Below, one piece after another: positions 13,001 to 26,600 of a stretch of DNA of 64,000 nt. Made by a program: the position numbers and the translations under genes. The notes beneath the pieces are model-generated. The model worked only from the letters and a program-made list of their open reading frames with translations. It was not told where the DNA came from and did not search any database. Origin of the DNA: Echinometra lucunter (lineage: Eukaryota > Echinodermata > Echinoidea > Camarodonta > Echinometridae); NCBI GenBank assembly GCA_029962745.1, contig CM057151.1, positions 3,353,431 through 3,417,430 on the forward strand, written 5' to 3'. Numbering within the stretch: the stretch's first letter is position 1; each line of letters begins with the position of its first letter.

Positions 13001-16000
13001 ATTGGGTAAATATTCCAAGCAGAAAGAGAGATTTGAAGGAAGAAATGAAGACTGATAACATATACATTAGGCCTATTGAAAAAGTAGTTAGGGGTAGAGA
13101 GAGAGAGAGAGAGAGGGGGGGGGGGGGGGAGGGGAACAACACAAAGACAAAGATAGAGAGACAAGGTGTGTTCATGGCCAATTACACATCACCCATAAAG
13201 GAAGAATATTGATTACTGAGCTATACATGTGGCACAAATTGTTTCTGACACCTTCATGAATCAGAGATTCCAATTGCCACCAAATGATGAAACCCCATGC
13301 ACGATATCGTCAACTTTCATAATGAATGACCATCAGGCAACGATCACAAACTTACAAAACTTACACACCCAATTTGGGGCTCTTTCAGTAATTTGTCTCT
13401 TTGGGGAAAAAGGTACAGGAAAGCGCAAATAAGCTCCAGAAAGGAATTTGTACAAATTTTTAACTGAATGTATTTTGACATTTGCTTAAATTAAATGTTT
13501 CATTACTACTTGCTCAAAATAAAGAGAAAGTTTGCTGTTGCTTAATTTACCTTTTCATAGCTCTCAGCTTGTGAGATCTGCTATTCTGCTTACATTAAAA
13601 AAAAAAGAAGAAGAAAATACAACTGTGGATATCTTTCTCTTGAGAACTGAGGCCTTTCTTGTCAATGCATTCTCTCTCTCTCTCTCTGTGTATATGTGTG
13701 TGTGAGGGTGTGTGTGAGAGGGTGTGTGTGTGTGTGTGTGTGTGTGGGTGTGTGTGGGTGTGTGTATGAGTGTGCATTTTCTCCTTTTTTTTTCACAACT
13801 ACAATTTCAGGTCAAAATTGATCAGCATACATTACTTGAAAACCCATTGTGAAGTTTACTGACTTTGACTCAAATTCATCAATGTTGCTACTGTCAGAAC
13901 TTAAGACAATTTCATTCATTCAAGCTATAATTTTATATTAACCCAAGGAGTTTTAAGAGCTGGAGTCCCAACCGGCAACAAATTATTTCAAGCAGCTGTC
14001 CCTTTCTATGGTTGCACTATAGAATCTACAGGTGTGCTGTTGCCTTTGATGTCCGAGGTTCGATGCCAATGTCATGAGAAAGCTTGAGTAATAGTTTTTG
14101 TCACCAATAAGATATCATTAATATTTCAGTTTTTATTTGATTTTACAGAGAGAAAATTGAACAGATGATAAAATATGAATATAAAAGCCTAACTGTGTCC
14201 AGCAATTTGCACATGTAGCATGATAGCAGTTTAAATTTAAGAAAAATAGTAAAATTTTACAATCCTAAAATCTGCAATTTGACATTTTTCTGTTTACTTC
14301 CTGCAAACAAAATTTAAAAGTGAATTTGTTGAAGTACAGTTATTTATGATGTTATATGTCAGATTAATGCCCACTCATGCCCAGTTGTGCAATTTTGATT
14401 CATTTTCAGGACATTTTGCACCATTTCCTTTCGAATGCCTCCTGTAAAGGAAGCACTGTGTACTGCTCATATTATCAGACGAGTGGTAGCGAAAAGTAAT
14501 TATCATTACGAAAGCATATTTCCCTTTGAAAATCTGTAGGTTTGCAGCCAGGCAGAAAACTTTTGTCTATGTATCTGCAAGGAAGATCCAGATAAGCACA
14601 TGTCTAACATATTTTTTCCTGGCGGCATCGAACGTAGTTCAAAGAGAATGGTTAGATGTGACTCCAGCTCTTAAAACTCCTTGATTAGCCCGATGAACAT
14701 GAAGCCCAAGGAACTAATAGCTTTGGCTAGGGTCTATGGAAAATGTGTGTTGTACTGAAATCAAATCATGCTTAATGCATTAAAAGGAGCCAAACGGAGA
14801 ACACTGAAGATTTACTTGTATACAAAATGTTGAAAAAAAATGTTTTGAAAAATATTTTGATTTATGTATTCATTTATTTATTTGTTTATTTACTTACTTA
14901 TCTATTTACATGTATTCTCTATATTTCCATTTCTATTTTTTATTTTTTAAATATTTTTAGAATTTTTTTCATTTTAATTTATTCATCTATTTATTTATTT
15001 TTTGTTTTTTTTTTTATTTTTTTTTATTCATATATATATATATATATATTTTTTTTTTGGGGGGGGGGGGGGGGGGAAGGTGGAGTTTTGAAAAGTGTAT
15101 AAATCTCTCCCCAATGCAGAGGTTTGACTTTGATCATAATTTCAAGCCACCCCTATGTGGGAGAGGCAAGAACAATGTCATGAAGTCATAGAAAACATCC
15201 ACACAAGATAATGATGTTGATGACAAGGTGACTATGTTGTGTTGAGTTCTAACGTCAGCGACTCCTACAAATCAGGTTCTGTCAACAGTCTGTCTGCCTG
15301 TCTTTTATCCAATTACTTGAAGGCAGAAATATTCCACATCGTTATTTCAACAGTAACATGCCAAGAAAACATGGGCCTTGGGCAAAATGAAACAAATATT
15401 TTGGAATTGAAGTTTGATCAGCAAAATAAGGAATATTGTTTTCAATTAAGCTGATGAGCTCAGAGTTTTGGAAAATAATGGAACTGAAGAAACAGAAAAC
15501 AAGAATTTAGAATCTGCCTTGACTATTATACTGACAAAAGATTGAAAAGAAGATTTTAGATTCTTTAAAATAAATGAATAAATGTGAAAACAAGAATTTG
15601 AATCTGTTCAAAAGCTAACATAGATACATGTTCTTTTTGATAGTTTTGTACAGACCAGAGTCAGTTTTTTAGGTTTAATACCATTCTCTGACTCCATCAC
15701 CCCAATCAGAATTTCATGACTGGGATGCAAAGTTCGCACCACGGGTCCTGAATTTCGCATCGCGGGTCGTGAAATTCACATCTGAGGTCATGAATTTTGC
15801 ATCTCGGGTCGTGAAATTCACGACCCGTGGCGCGAAATTCATGACCTGGGATGCAAAGTTCACACCCGCGATGCAAAATTCAGGACCTGGATGCGAAATT
15901 CACGTCGCACATGACTTGCTGTTGAGCGTATTTCAGGGCCACCATACTTACATGCTCTAATATGTGTTTGGACAGACCAAGGTTTGTACCTGCAAACTAA

Positions 16001-16527
16001 ATTTATCTTGCCTACCTTCTTAACTCATAGTACATGCAGTTTTCCTTCTACCTGGGTACAGGTGTACATATTTTGTTTAATTTCTTTTCTAATATCACAT
16101 TGCGATCTTTATTGTGTAATTTCCCGACAAGGGGAATGAACCGAATCTTATAAATGAGGTCATGGTCATAGATTCAGGCAAGCTCATTTTGGGTCTTTGT
16201 GGCCATTCTGTCTCACACATTTTCAGTAAAAGTTGAAATATATCCCCAGGTATCAGTCCCAAATTACATGTACTTGACTAGCCTTCAGGTAGTTTTGCTT
16301 CTATCAGGGCACTTTATATAATTATCTTGGGTTTTTTTCAGAACACCAAACATTGATTGTTTGCACACAATGGGAATTCAATGAATAAAAATAGTTTGGT
16401 AAATGATTCAGACAAACTCAGTCTGCCAAGAGAGGGCTCCCTGCATCTTCAAACATACTAGAATTGGAGAGTAACAGCTAATTTTTTTTTCTAACACACT
16501 AGAATGAGAAACAGAAAGGGAGAGGGA

Positions 16528-16574
<47 letters not shown>

Positions 16575-19500
16575 GGAGAGAAGAGCAGAAGGGAGCAGGA
16601 GTGGGAGTAAAGGGTGATCAGGAGAGGGGAGACAAAGAAGATTAACTTTCTCTCAATGATTTCTAAATTATTGTCAAATTGTTAACTGACCCCATGATAA
16701 CCTAGAAAAAAAAGAAAGAAAAAAAAACCATTGGAAACCTGTAAAATAATAATTTTGGAAACTGAGATCCCTTTCCATTATAATACTAATATATAAGGTT
16801 AATTAATTAATATACCGGTACACTAACCCTACCACCACAACATGCATTTCTTTTAAATCAGAATTTGATGTACATTTTTATATATATAAAGGGCTCTATA
16901 CATGTATGATAAGCGAAAATGACCACGGATCAAGTTGTGTACGTACAATACACTGTTCTTTTGTATACTGTCAAGAATGTACATGCAGAAATTACTTTAA
17001 CATGTAAATATGTATCCTTACAAGAATATACCTTTGGTTATCAAGTTATGCCAATATGTACTTTTTCTGGTATGGTATATGTGTATAATAGATGGAAATA
17101 TTAAAAACAGTAGTTGATGACTGCCTTAATTTTACTATTCAAAAGAAGTATTAATACAGTACCTTGCACAATGCATGAAAGAGTAAATTTACAAGGATTA
17201 TGTGTAGACAACGTACATGTACATGTACATAGGAAAGAATAATGGATAATCTGATACTCTGATTAATCTATTTAAAAAACCCAATATTTTCTTACACATT
17301 TCACAGCAGAATGACAACCTGTAACATTAATGTGTCAAAATCATATTCATTTATCATTCAAATTAGGATTCAAATTATTTCACACAAAATAAAAGAAAAT
17401 TTCAAATCTTAATAGGAAATATTTGAATAAGGCCTTGCAGCATTGCCTGAGTAGAGTACAACCTGGACACAAGGTGGGCTTAATAAAGGCAACATATACA
17501 GATCAATGACTTTTGAGGGAAATATATGATGAAAGCTAAGAAAGCAAAAAAGACTTTTTAAAAGATGTGAACAATCAGATACAAACTGCCAACCTTGTCC
17601 CTTCCGAATATCCTTGTTTATTTTGTTTAAATTTCAGTTTTGTACACAAGAAAATGTTTTTATTCGCTGTATGTATTATCCAACACATGCTTGTACATAT
17701 GCCCTCTGTGAAACAAACACATTCCTCTAGTGAGTATTAAGAGGGATATGTTGATAATTCCCTGTACAGAGAAAATGAAGAGCTTATATTTCAAATGAAA
17801 TCATTTTCAAGGGGAAAATTTCATCTGCTGTATAAACACAATTTTCTTATCCTTTTTTATATTAAACTCAAGATTTCGCTTATTTTTTCTCTCATTTTCA
17901 AGTTTTGTCGATAGCACTTGACACCAGTGTGGACCTAGCAAAACATGTTAATATATGTATGGCTGAAAATAAGATGGCGCTATTCATTCTTCCACACATT
18001 ATCCACATGGGCATCATAAACACAGGGAGGCACCACAAAAGCAGAAGCTTGCTGGTGCTCCATTAACTTACTCAAACATGGGTGTCAGTTTCTCAGACCA
18101 TGGATATACTGTGCTTACATCTCTGCTCAAATCATGGGAAAACCCATGTAAGACACACTTTCACAAACATTGCAGTGCTCTGATTTTATTCAGAAAAAAA
18201 AAAAAAAAAAAACATTTCACACAAAAAGAGAGAGAGAGAGAAAAAAAGGAAAGCTTGTTTAAAGTGCACCAATCACCAAAAGGTGTTATGCTCTGTATGT
18301 CAGGGATTTAATGTCAAAACATGGCATGTTTGTACACAAAATGGCCCTATGGACCCTTGCTTTGCATGTTTTTCTTTCTTTTTTGTTGGGGGGGGAGGGT
18401 GTGGAAAGAGGTGGTACACTGTTTATGCACAGGAATCACATTACTCTTCTAAGAATATAAGAATGTATTGTTTTAATAAATGACTTCTGAATATCACTAT
18501 GAACATGACGGACAAAGAGAGCAGACAAAATAAACAACCCCTCATTCTACCCTTCACAATGGTTCTGGTAGTCAAAAGAACATCCCTTCACTGCTATTGT
18601 CTGAAATATGTGGAACAGGTGTCGCATGATTGTTCACCTGGAACTACATGATTAAACATAATAGCTGTGAAGGGATGTTCTTTTGACTACCAGAACCATT
18701 GTGAAGGGTAGAATGAGAGGTTGTTTATTTTGTCCGCTTTTTTTGTCCGCCATGTTCATAGTGTATACCTCATTTTCAAAGAATAGTATAAAATTTCATG
18801 CTATTATTTGAGGCAAGAACAGGTAACTAAAAGTGAACTTACCATTGAGAAGCTTTGCAGACTGAGGGTATCCAGATCTGGTTTGGAGTCCCGTTTCAAT
18901 CGGAATGAAGACTGTATGAGATAATGATAATATCAATAATAGTTGGATTTAAAAAGCACTTTTTCCTAAGGATTTTACAAGGGCTGTCAAATTAATCGTA
19001 GTAACATTGACTCTGATCTTTTGAATAAAAAAATCTCATCAGTCGTAAACACTTACATGTATCTATGTACTAAGTATATGATTAAATCTATACACAATCT
19101 GTTTCTGTTAATGACTACATAAGATAACTAAAAAAGAATTCATTTTACTTACGCGAAGACTGAAGCTTCTGAGACTGAGTGTGTCACTGTCCGCATCAGT
19201 CTTCCTACGTTTCTACAAGAAGGGTAGTAGAATGATAATGTAAATTGTAATGCACTGTAATTAGACTGTGCTGTCAGCACATCAGTTATGAAGAAAATGG
19301 ACACAATGGGCAATCATTTTCGGGGCCGGGGAAGTCCAACCTGATATCAAGTCTACTTTAATGAAAGGAAAACAAAAACAGATAAAAAGAGAATAAATCT
19401 TTGTAAAACTGTATTATCATTTTGGATCCTACTAAACTTCTTAACACAAATACCATTTAATTGTTTTAACTCTCTCCATCTGAGTCTTACGGTTCTTACA

Positions 19501-20589
19501 ATTACAAAAGTTCTGGAACCACTAAACATCTGGTAGTGGAGCGGCATAGTGACTAAATATACCGGAATTGTGCACTTTGGGTTAATGGAACCAAATTTGG
19601 CACAAATAAACAAATTCAGAGGAGGAGACATCTCAAAATCTGCCCATGGGGGCCACTGTCAAAAATGGTCACATAGGGACACCTTTTCTTTATACACTGT
19701 CAAGAATCTACTGTGAAAAGTTAATTTTAGGTAATATGACATCAGTACTCCATATTTGAATGTTTCAGTGCATGAATATTTCTAAAAACATAATTTATGG
19801 TCTCAATTTGATAAAAGGAGCTATTTTATGAAAATGAAAAAACAAAAATAGCCCCCCCCCCCCCCCCCCCCGGTTTGCATCTAAAAAGCAACAGATTCGA
19901 CATACAGGTAGATACATACTTTTTAACAAGATTTAGATGTGGAGACATCTCAAATTCTGCCCCTGAGTGCTTTGGGGGCCATTTTTAAAAATTATCGAAA
20001 TGGGGGCATCGTTTTCTATAAACATATTGAGAATTTGAGATGTCTCCTCCTCTGAATTTGTTTATATTACATATATCTACATTTGTGCCAAATTTGGTTC
20101 CATTAACCCAAAATGCACAATTGGTCGGCTATGCAGCCCCACTATGGGACCAATCCCTACATGTAGAAACTGTGGCAAATCTAAATTGTGGACATGCCAT
20201 TGAAATGCGTACTAATTATAAAACACATGTTTCAACTGGATGTTCAAGGACTTAAGACTCAAAACAGTTTCAAGAAACTGGTCCCTGAAGCTAATACACA
20301 TCTGTTGCAGAGTGCAAACAGCAAAGATATATTTACCCGCAGAGTAAAGCTTCTCATGCTAAGCGTATCACTGTTTTCATCAGTACATGTGCTCCTCCGT
20401 TTCTACAAAAAGTGTGTAAAATGTCAAAAGAAAAATGAATTACTAGTATCTAATTTTACATGTCATCATTTGATAAATCATAAACACAAAATAATATAAA
20501 TGATAACTAAATCATATATCTGCTCTTTCAGAAAGATGAACAGGAAATATTATAAATACGAAACTTACAGGCAACCTTGTATGAGCTTC

Positions 20590-20647
<58 letters not shown>

Positions 20648-23600
20648 TTTGTCGCCACTATATCACCACTATGCCATTTCATATAACAAAGAAAACACAA
20701 AGTCTGATACACCATAGCCTATTCATTTGGGTATACACAATTTTTTTAGAAAAAACACTAAACCATTCAGCATAAAAAGGAATTATATTTGAAATAAGAT
20801 AAAATTACTATATTTAATTTCTTAGTTAAATTCTGAAAAAAAAAGTTGGGAACTTACTTTTTTCTTCAGTGACTCAAAGAATGAGAGTTCATCTTCATCA
20901 TCTGATGACACCTGTTTCCTTTTCTTCCGCTTTGCCTATTTATATATTAAAAAAATAATAAAATAAAAAATCTACATTTCGAAACATTTGAAAATCTACA
21001 CAGGTAATTCATGACTATCCTAACAGATTTAATCCAAGATATGATTATAAATTAGAAACCTATGATACAAAGCATGTCTTAATCAATCGCAAAATGAAAT
21101 TTGAAGGATTCTGCATACATGTATGATCTAAAACCAAGTAGTCCAACATCATGACTTCTTTGCATGTACATGTATGTAGTTAGCAATTAACTTGATAATG
21201 AATATGGAGGCCAATTTTAAGAATAATCTAATCCCTCTGACCCTCTTTATATCCTCAGTTCAGTTTTTATTCATAGGATACAATCTGATTTTGGTATAAC
21301 ACATATTTTCCATAAACTCCAGCAAGAGTTGCAAATGTGTCTCGGGCTTAGTGGTCAACTGGTTTCACTGGGGCAAAGGAATGGATACAATTGAAAATAT
21401 CCATGTTATTTAAAATAAGCTTGTACATACTAAACAAGGATTATTCCACAGGAACTGAAGAAATATGGGAGGTAGAGAGAAGAGCACAGAACAGAAAGCA
21501 GAAACTTAAAAGCAAAATAAACTTACTTTTGCCACAAATGTTGTTTCTGGGCATGCCATTGAAGTGTCTTGCATGACAAAGCTGGAATGAAATCAAACGA
21601 AGAGGTGAAAGTCTTACATGTTTACAATACAGTGTAAATCATAATCAAATTCATGGAATGCTTTTAAATATACATATATGCTTCTACATTAATTACACAT
21701 TACATGATACAAAATTATGCAGCCACTTTATAAATGAGCTTCCCAATCCCAGTATTGTGTTCCAATTACTATACGTATACGTGTATGAGTATACATCTAC
21801 ATGTACATGTCAATTGTGATGCGAATCGACTTCCAAGTTTACGAGATTTCATGATTTTATGATTTTCTTCACAAAGCAACCTCTGGGAAAAATGCTGCTT
21901 TCAGAACAAAATAATATCATTTCAAATTTTTCATTGAAAGTCAGAAGCAGATATGTGAAGCAATACTGATGTGATGTTTTGTTGGGATGTACACATACTA
22001 CAAACTGACTGAACTTTGATTTTTTTTTCCCCTGCTAAATGCTGTTAGTGGGTTCTATGTCAGCTTAAAATCACAAATATTTTTGTTCATTACTAGTAAT
22101 GTGAACTTACATACATAACATGTAATAATGATATCCATTGCAGTGTATACAGCCACACGGTGTGTCTTTACCTTACGAGTACACGTGTGTGGTTGTATCC
22201 ACAGCATCGACATTAGGATACAGCCACACTCGTCTGAATTCTCACTTGTACTCTGTGCCGCAACAGCTATCGCTAGTGTATGTATGCACTCACTAGCATA
22301 CCTATAGGGGGGGGGGGCAGACTGCCCCCTCCTGACAAGTCACGAGCAAAAAAAAAAAGCTTATAATCATCGTGGACCAATGTCTCAAGTCTGACTGACA
22401 AGTAAGCAATGGAGCAACAAAAAAAAAACAAAACAAAAAACAAAAAAAAAGAAGAAAGAATTCCCATCACAACAAAACAAACTGACGCGGGTGGGGGGGG
22501 GGGGAGGAGTGGGACTATCTGTTCTTCACCTTCTTGTATGCTACTAGTACATGTAGTAGTACTAGTAGCACGAGATCGTCGATAGATATTGCATGCTGCA
22601 GACGATGTGAGAGGCCAAATGTTTATGCATGACCACGGGGACTACGCCGTGCCGGCCTAGCTACATGTAGCTGGGTATTGGTAGGCCGCTGCGCAAGCAC
22701 CAGGCTGTCACATATTTCTAAACTGTTGATTTTATGAGTGATTTATTATTGACTGTCATTTTCAGGATTTGCCCGATTTCAGAGTTCCCTGGCATCAATT
22801 TTCTAATCGATTTTCAGGACTTTGCTCTCATCATTAGTAATACTTTTCACTTTGCTGGATAGAACACCCTTTTCTCATTAAAATTACACCAAGAATTTGG
22901 TTGGGAACTTTTGATTTTATGAGTAATTTCTTATGGGCTGCCATTTTTTAGGGTTTGCATTCATTATTCACTAGTCGCGTCTCGGAACCCTGAAATCATT
23001 CAAAACCCGGAAATGACAGTCCATAAGAAATTACTCAGAAAATCAAAATTCTCAATCAAATTTGATGATCCTGGTGTCATTATAATGAGAAAAAGATGCT
23101 CTATCCAGCACATTGGAGAAAAACATTTGTTTATTAGAGCAAAGTCCTGGAAATTGACTGTAAACTGAATGTATGTACTGTTCCGTTTTATTTGGGCCAC
23201 CCTGTATAATAGGGGAAGTCCACCCAATACTAATTTGACTTTTATAAATAGAGTAAAACAAATAAAACCACGAAAACAACATAAAAATCAGATCAGAGAT
23301 AAGAGAGTTACAGCATTTTAAGTCATACATAACTGAGAACATTTTAAAACTAAAATTGGCTCTATGCAAGATTTAGTGGATGACATCATCACCTCACTTT
23401 CCCATTTTTGGATCGGCTGTTGCTCAACAGCCAATCAAAATCCAGTATTCCATGAAGAGTTACTATAATGGCAAAGTTACTATTATATGGGAAGTTTTAT
23501 GCAACAGGCCCCCTGGTGTGTAATTTTTGTTGTAGCTGCTGCGAAACAAATCCAAACACAGTAATACAACTTCTTGAGCTGAAATGGCTTATTGAGGGCC

Positions 23601-26600
23601 CTCAAGCATTACCCTCCATTTACAATGTCAGCAATGGATATGTCCATTACAATGTCAACAATGGAAACAGAGTGACATTAAGCATGAGACACAGAAAAAA
23701 TACACTCAAGTCAATGGTTAACAACTGGTTAACAACTCTCCTACTTTCTTTTAAATTTACAGATAAAACAAATGCAAAAAAAAAAAAGAAGAAAATTTTT
23801 TTTCTGTATTTTTAATTCTTTAACTATGGTATAGTAATTTGCATAAATATACATAATAGGAATAAAAACGTAAAAGAATAGCTTAGAGGAGCAAGTACAT
23901 GAAACATTTGCAGTCCAAATTTTCTCTTAAAACTTGTAACTATCACACATACCGTACATGTTTTCTTTTCCTTATTTTTTGGCTCGGGGGGGGGGGGGGG
24001 GGGGATTCAAATCATTAAACAATTTTATCATACCACTTTATTATTAATGTTGTCTGCTGAAACTGTTTTGTCCATGAAACAGGGAAGCAGTTCGAATAAT
24101 AGAAGATATATTATTTTACTCTAGACATTACTTGGAGCAAGGACAAGGATTTTTGATTGCGGTAGATTTTGAAAAAGCGTTTGACTCTGTTTCTCATCAA
24201 TACTTATTGAAAGCACTCAATTTTTTTGGCTTTGGGGAGTCATTCTGTTCTTGGGTGAAAATACTATATAAGGATATAAGTAGTTGTGTTATGAATGGTG
24301 GGTATTCCACCGGTTACTTTAAGGTAGAAAGGGAGGTCAGACAAGGTGACCCACTTTCGCCCTATTTGTTTTTGATTGCAATAGAATTACTGGCACATGA
24401 AATAAGAAGAGACAAAATTATTAAAGGGATAAGTTTGGGGGAGCATGAAATAAGGCAGGTCTTGTATGCTGATGATATGACAATTTTTTTGAAAGACATG
24501 AATTCAATAAAAAGGTTGCATTATATTTTTGAAGAATTTGAAAAAGTCAGTGGCTTAAGGGTAAATATGGACAAGACACATTTATGTACATGGGTAAGGA
24601 AAATGGAAAAACAAATGACCCTGTATATGTATTTGGCAAATATGTTAGGGAAGTTAAAATTTTAGGAGTAATATTTTCAGTTGACTTTAGATTAAAAGAT
24701 GATCTGAACTATAAAGAAATATTAAGTAAAATAAAAAAGCTTTTAGGTTGGTGGAAACAACGAGACATGACTATTATGGGAAAAATACATTTATTGAAAA
24801 CATATGCATTGACAAAGTTAAATTATGTTTCATCCATCCTTGTTGTCCCCTCATGGGTGTATATAGAAATCGAGAAATTATCATTTGATTTTATATGGGG
24901 AGGGAAAGATCGCATTAAAAGAAAAATTATGTATCAGAATTATAATTGTGGTGGGGTTAAAATGATAAATTTTGAAATATTTGTTAGAACGCAGCGTATA
25001 ATGTGGGTAAAAAGACTTTTGTATGGAGAAAGAAATCTGGGGTGGAAGTTATTTTTTGATTATTCCCTAAGTTCAGTTGGAGGAAGGTTAATTTTTATAT
25101 GTGATTATGAAATGAAAAAGATAAAAAGTAAGTTGAATATTCCATCTTATTATTTGGAAATGCTAGATGCTTGGCAAGAGATTGATAATTTAAGACATTT
25201 CAATGGTTCTAAAAATCCAATCATTTTCAATAATAAGAATATTTGTATAAAAAATAAGATGATATTTGATAAAGATTTATTAGAACGAGGGTTAATTAAG
25301 GTTGAACATATCATTGACAATGGACATGTTAAACCAGTCGCATACTTTTTGAACCTTGGTATGGGAAGTGATCTTTTGTTTACAATAGGTGAAATATATC
25401 ATGCAATTCCAAGTGATTGGAGAAATGATTTAGGTTCGATACAATTTTGTGAGATAGACTTAATTAACTATAATATAAACTTGCTTCTGTTGGGGAGGGA
25501 AATTAGCTTTAAGGAGGTACCATCAAGAAAAATATATGAATATTTTATTAAAGAATTGCAAAAGTCATATGATTTACAGATAAGAGATGGACAAAATAAT
25601 TATAATTATACAGAGAAAGAAATTGGTGAATGTTTTTTTAGACCAAGAATAACATTATTAATTGGAAGACAGAGGGAATTTCAATTTAAGCTTCTGCATG
25701 GGGCAATTTACACTAAAGTTAATTTGTTTAGATTTGGATTTGTTGAAGATAATCTCTGTTCGTACTGTAAACGGGAAACGGAAACATATTCACATATATT
25801 TTTGTCTTGCTTAAAGGTCAAACTGATATGGGAAACTTTGATACAGCGATTTGAATTAGATGAAATAAAGGACTTGAATTGGCGGGATATATTTGTTGGT
25901 TTGTCAGGCAATACAAATAGAATAAAAAGTTGTAATACTATTATCTTTATGGTAAAATATATATTATTTATATTTAGAAAGGAGGGGGTTTTACCAACCA
26001 TTGACGATATACATAAACTTATTTTAGAATATAAGGATCAAGAAAAGAAAATAGCTATTAAAATGGGGAAATTAGGGCGGCACTTGCAAAAATGGGAAAC
26101 AGTAAAATTGTGACAAGGTTAAGTTGTAAGTCTTTATTTACTTTCAATATATGTAATGCTTCTCCCGTGAGCTTGTTATATTCAAAATTGTTCATCGAAT
26201 TGTTTTGTACTTTTAAACATGATTTATTTATGATGAGTGTGAGCAGATCTTCTGGACAGTGGTGTGTTGTGTGTGTGTGTATGTGTGTGTGTTTGTGTGT
26301 GTGTTGGGACGGGGGGGAGGGAGGGGGAGGGGGAAGTTTTGGTCTTTAAGCATTTTTATAATAACTGATTTCATTGTTGTTGTTTTTTTAAGATATATAT
26401 GACTCATGATTTTATTAAGTTAGTGAAAAAAAAGTGAAAATATGAAGTGTAAAGTATTATATATGATTTGAAATGTTAAATTGAAATATTATGTAACTTT
26501 TTGTTCATGAAATCAGAATAAAAAACTTTGTGTGTGTGTTGGGACGGGGGGAGGGAGGGGGAGGGGGAAGTTTTGGTCTTTAAGCATTTTTATAATAACT

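Noticed and set aside
13565..13600. Possible 35-nt minus-strand exon with a strong pyrimidine tract (before AATAGCAGATCTCACAAGCT) and donor GTAAAT
   Set aside because: It cannot be placed in phase with both neighbouring exons of the minus-strand gene, and 35 nt is too short to judge.
14030..14075. tRNA-like B-box (gaggttcgatgcc), possible tRNA or SINE
   Set aside because: No matching A-box or cloverleaf could be built, and it lies inside a TIR element.
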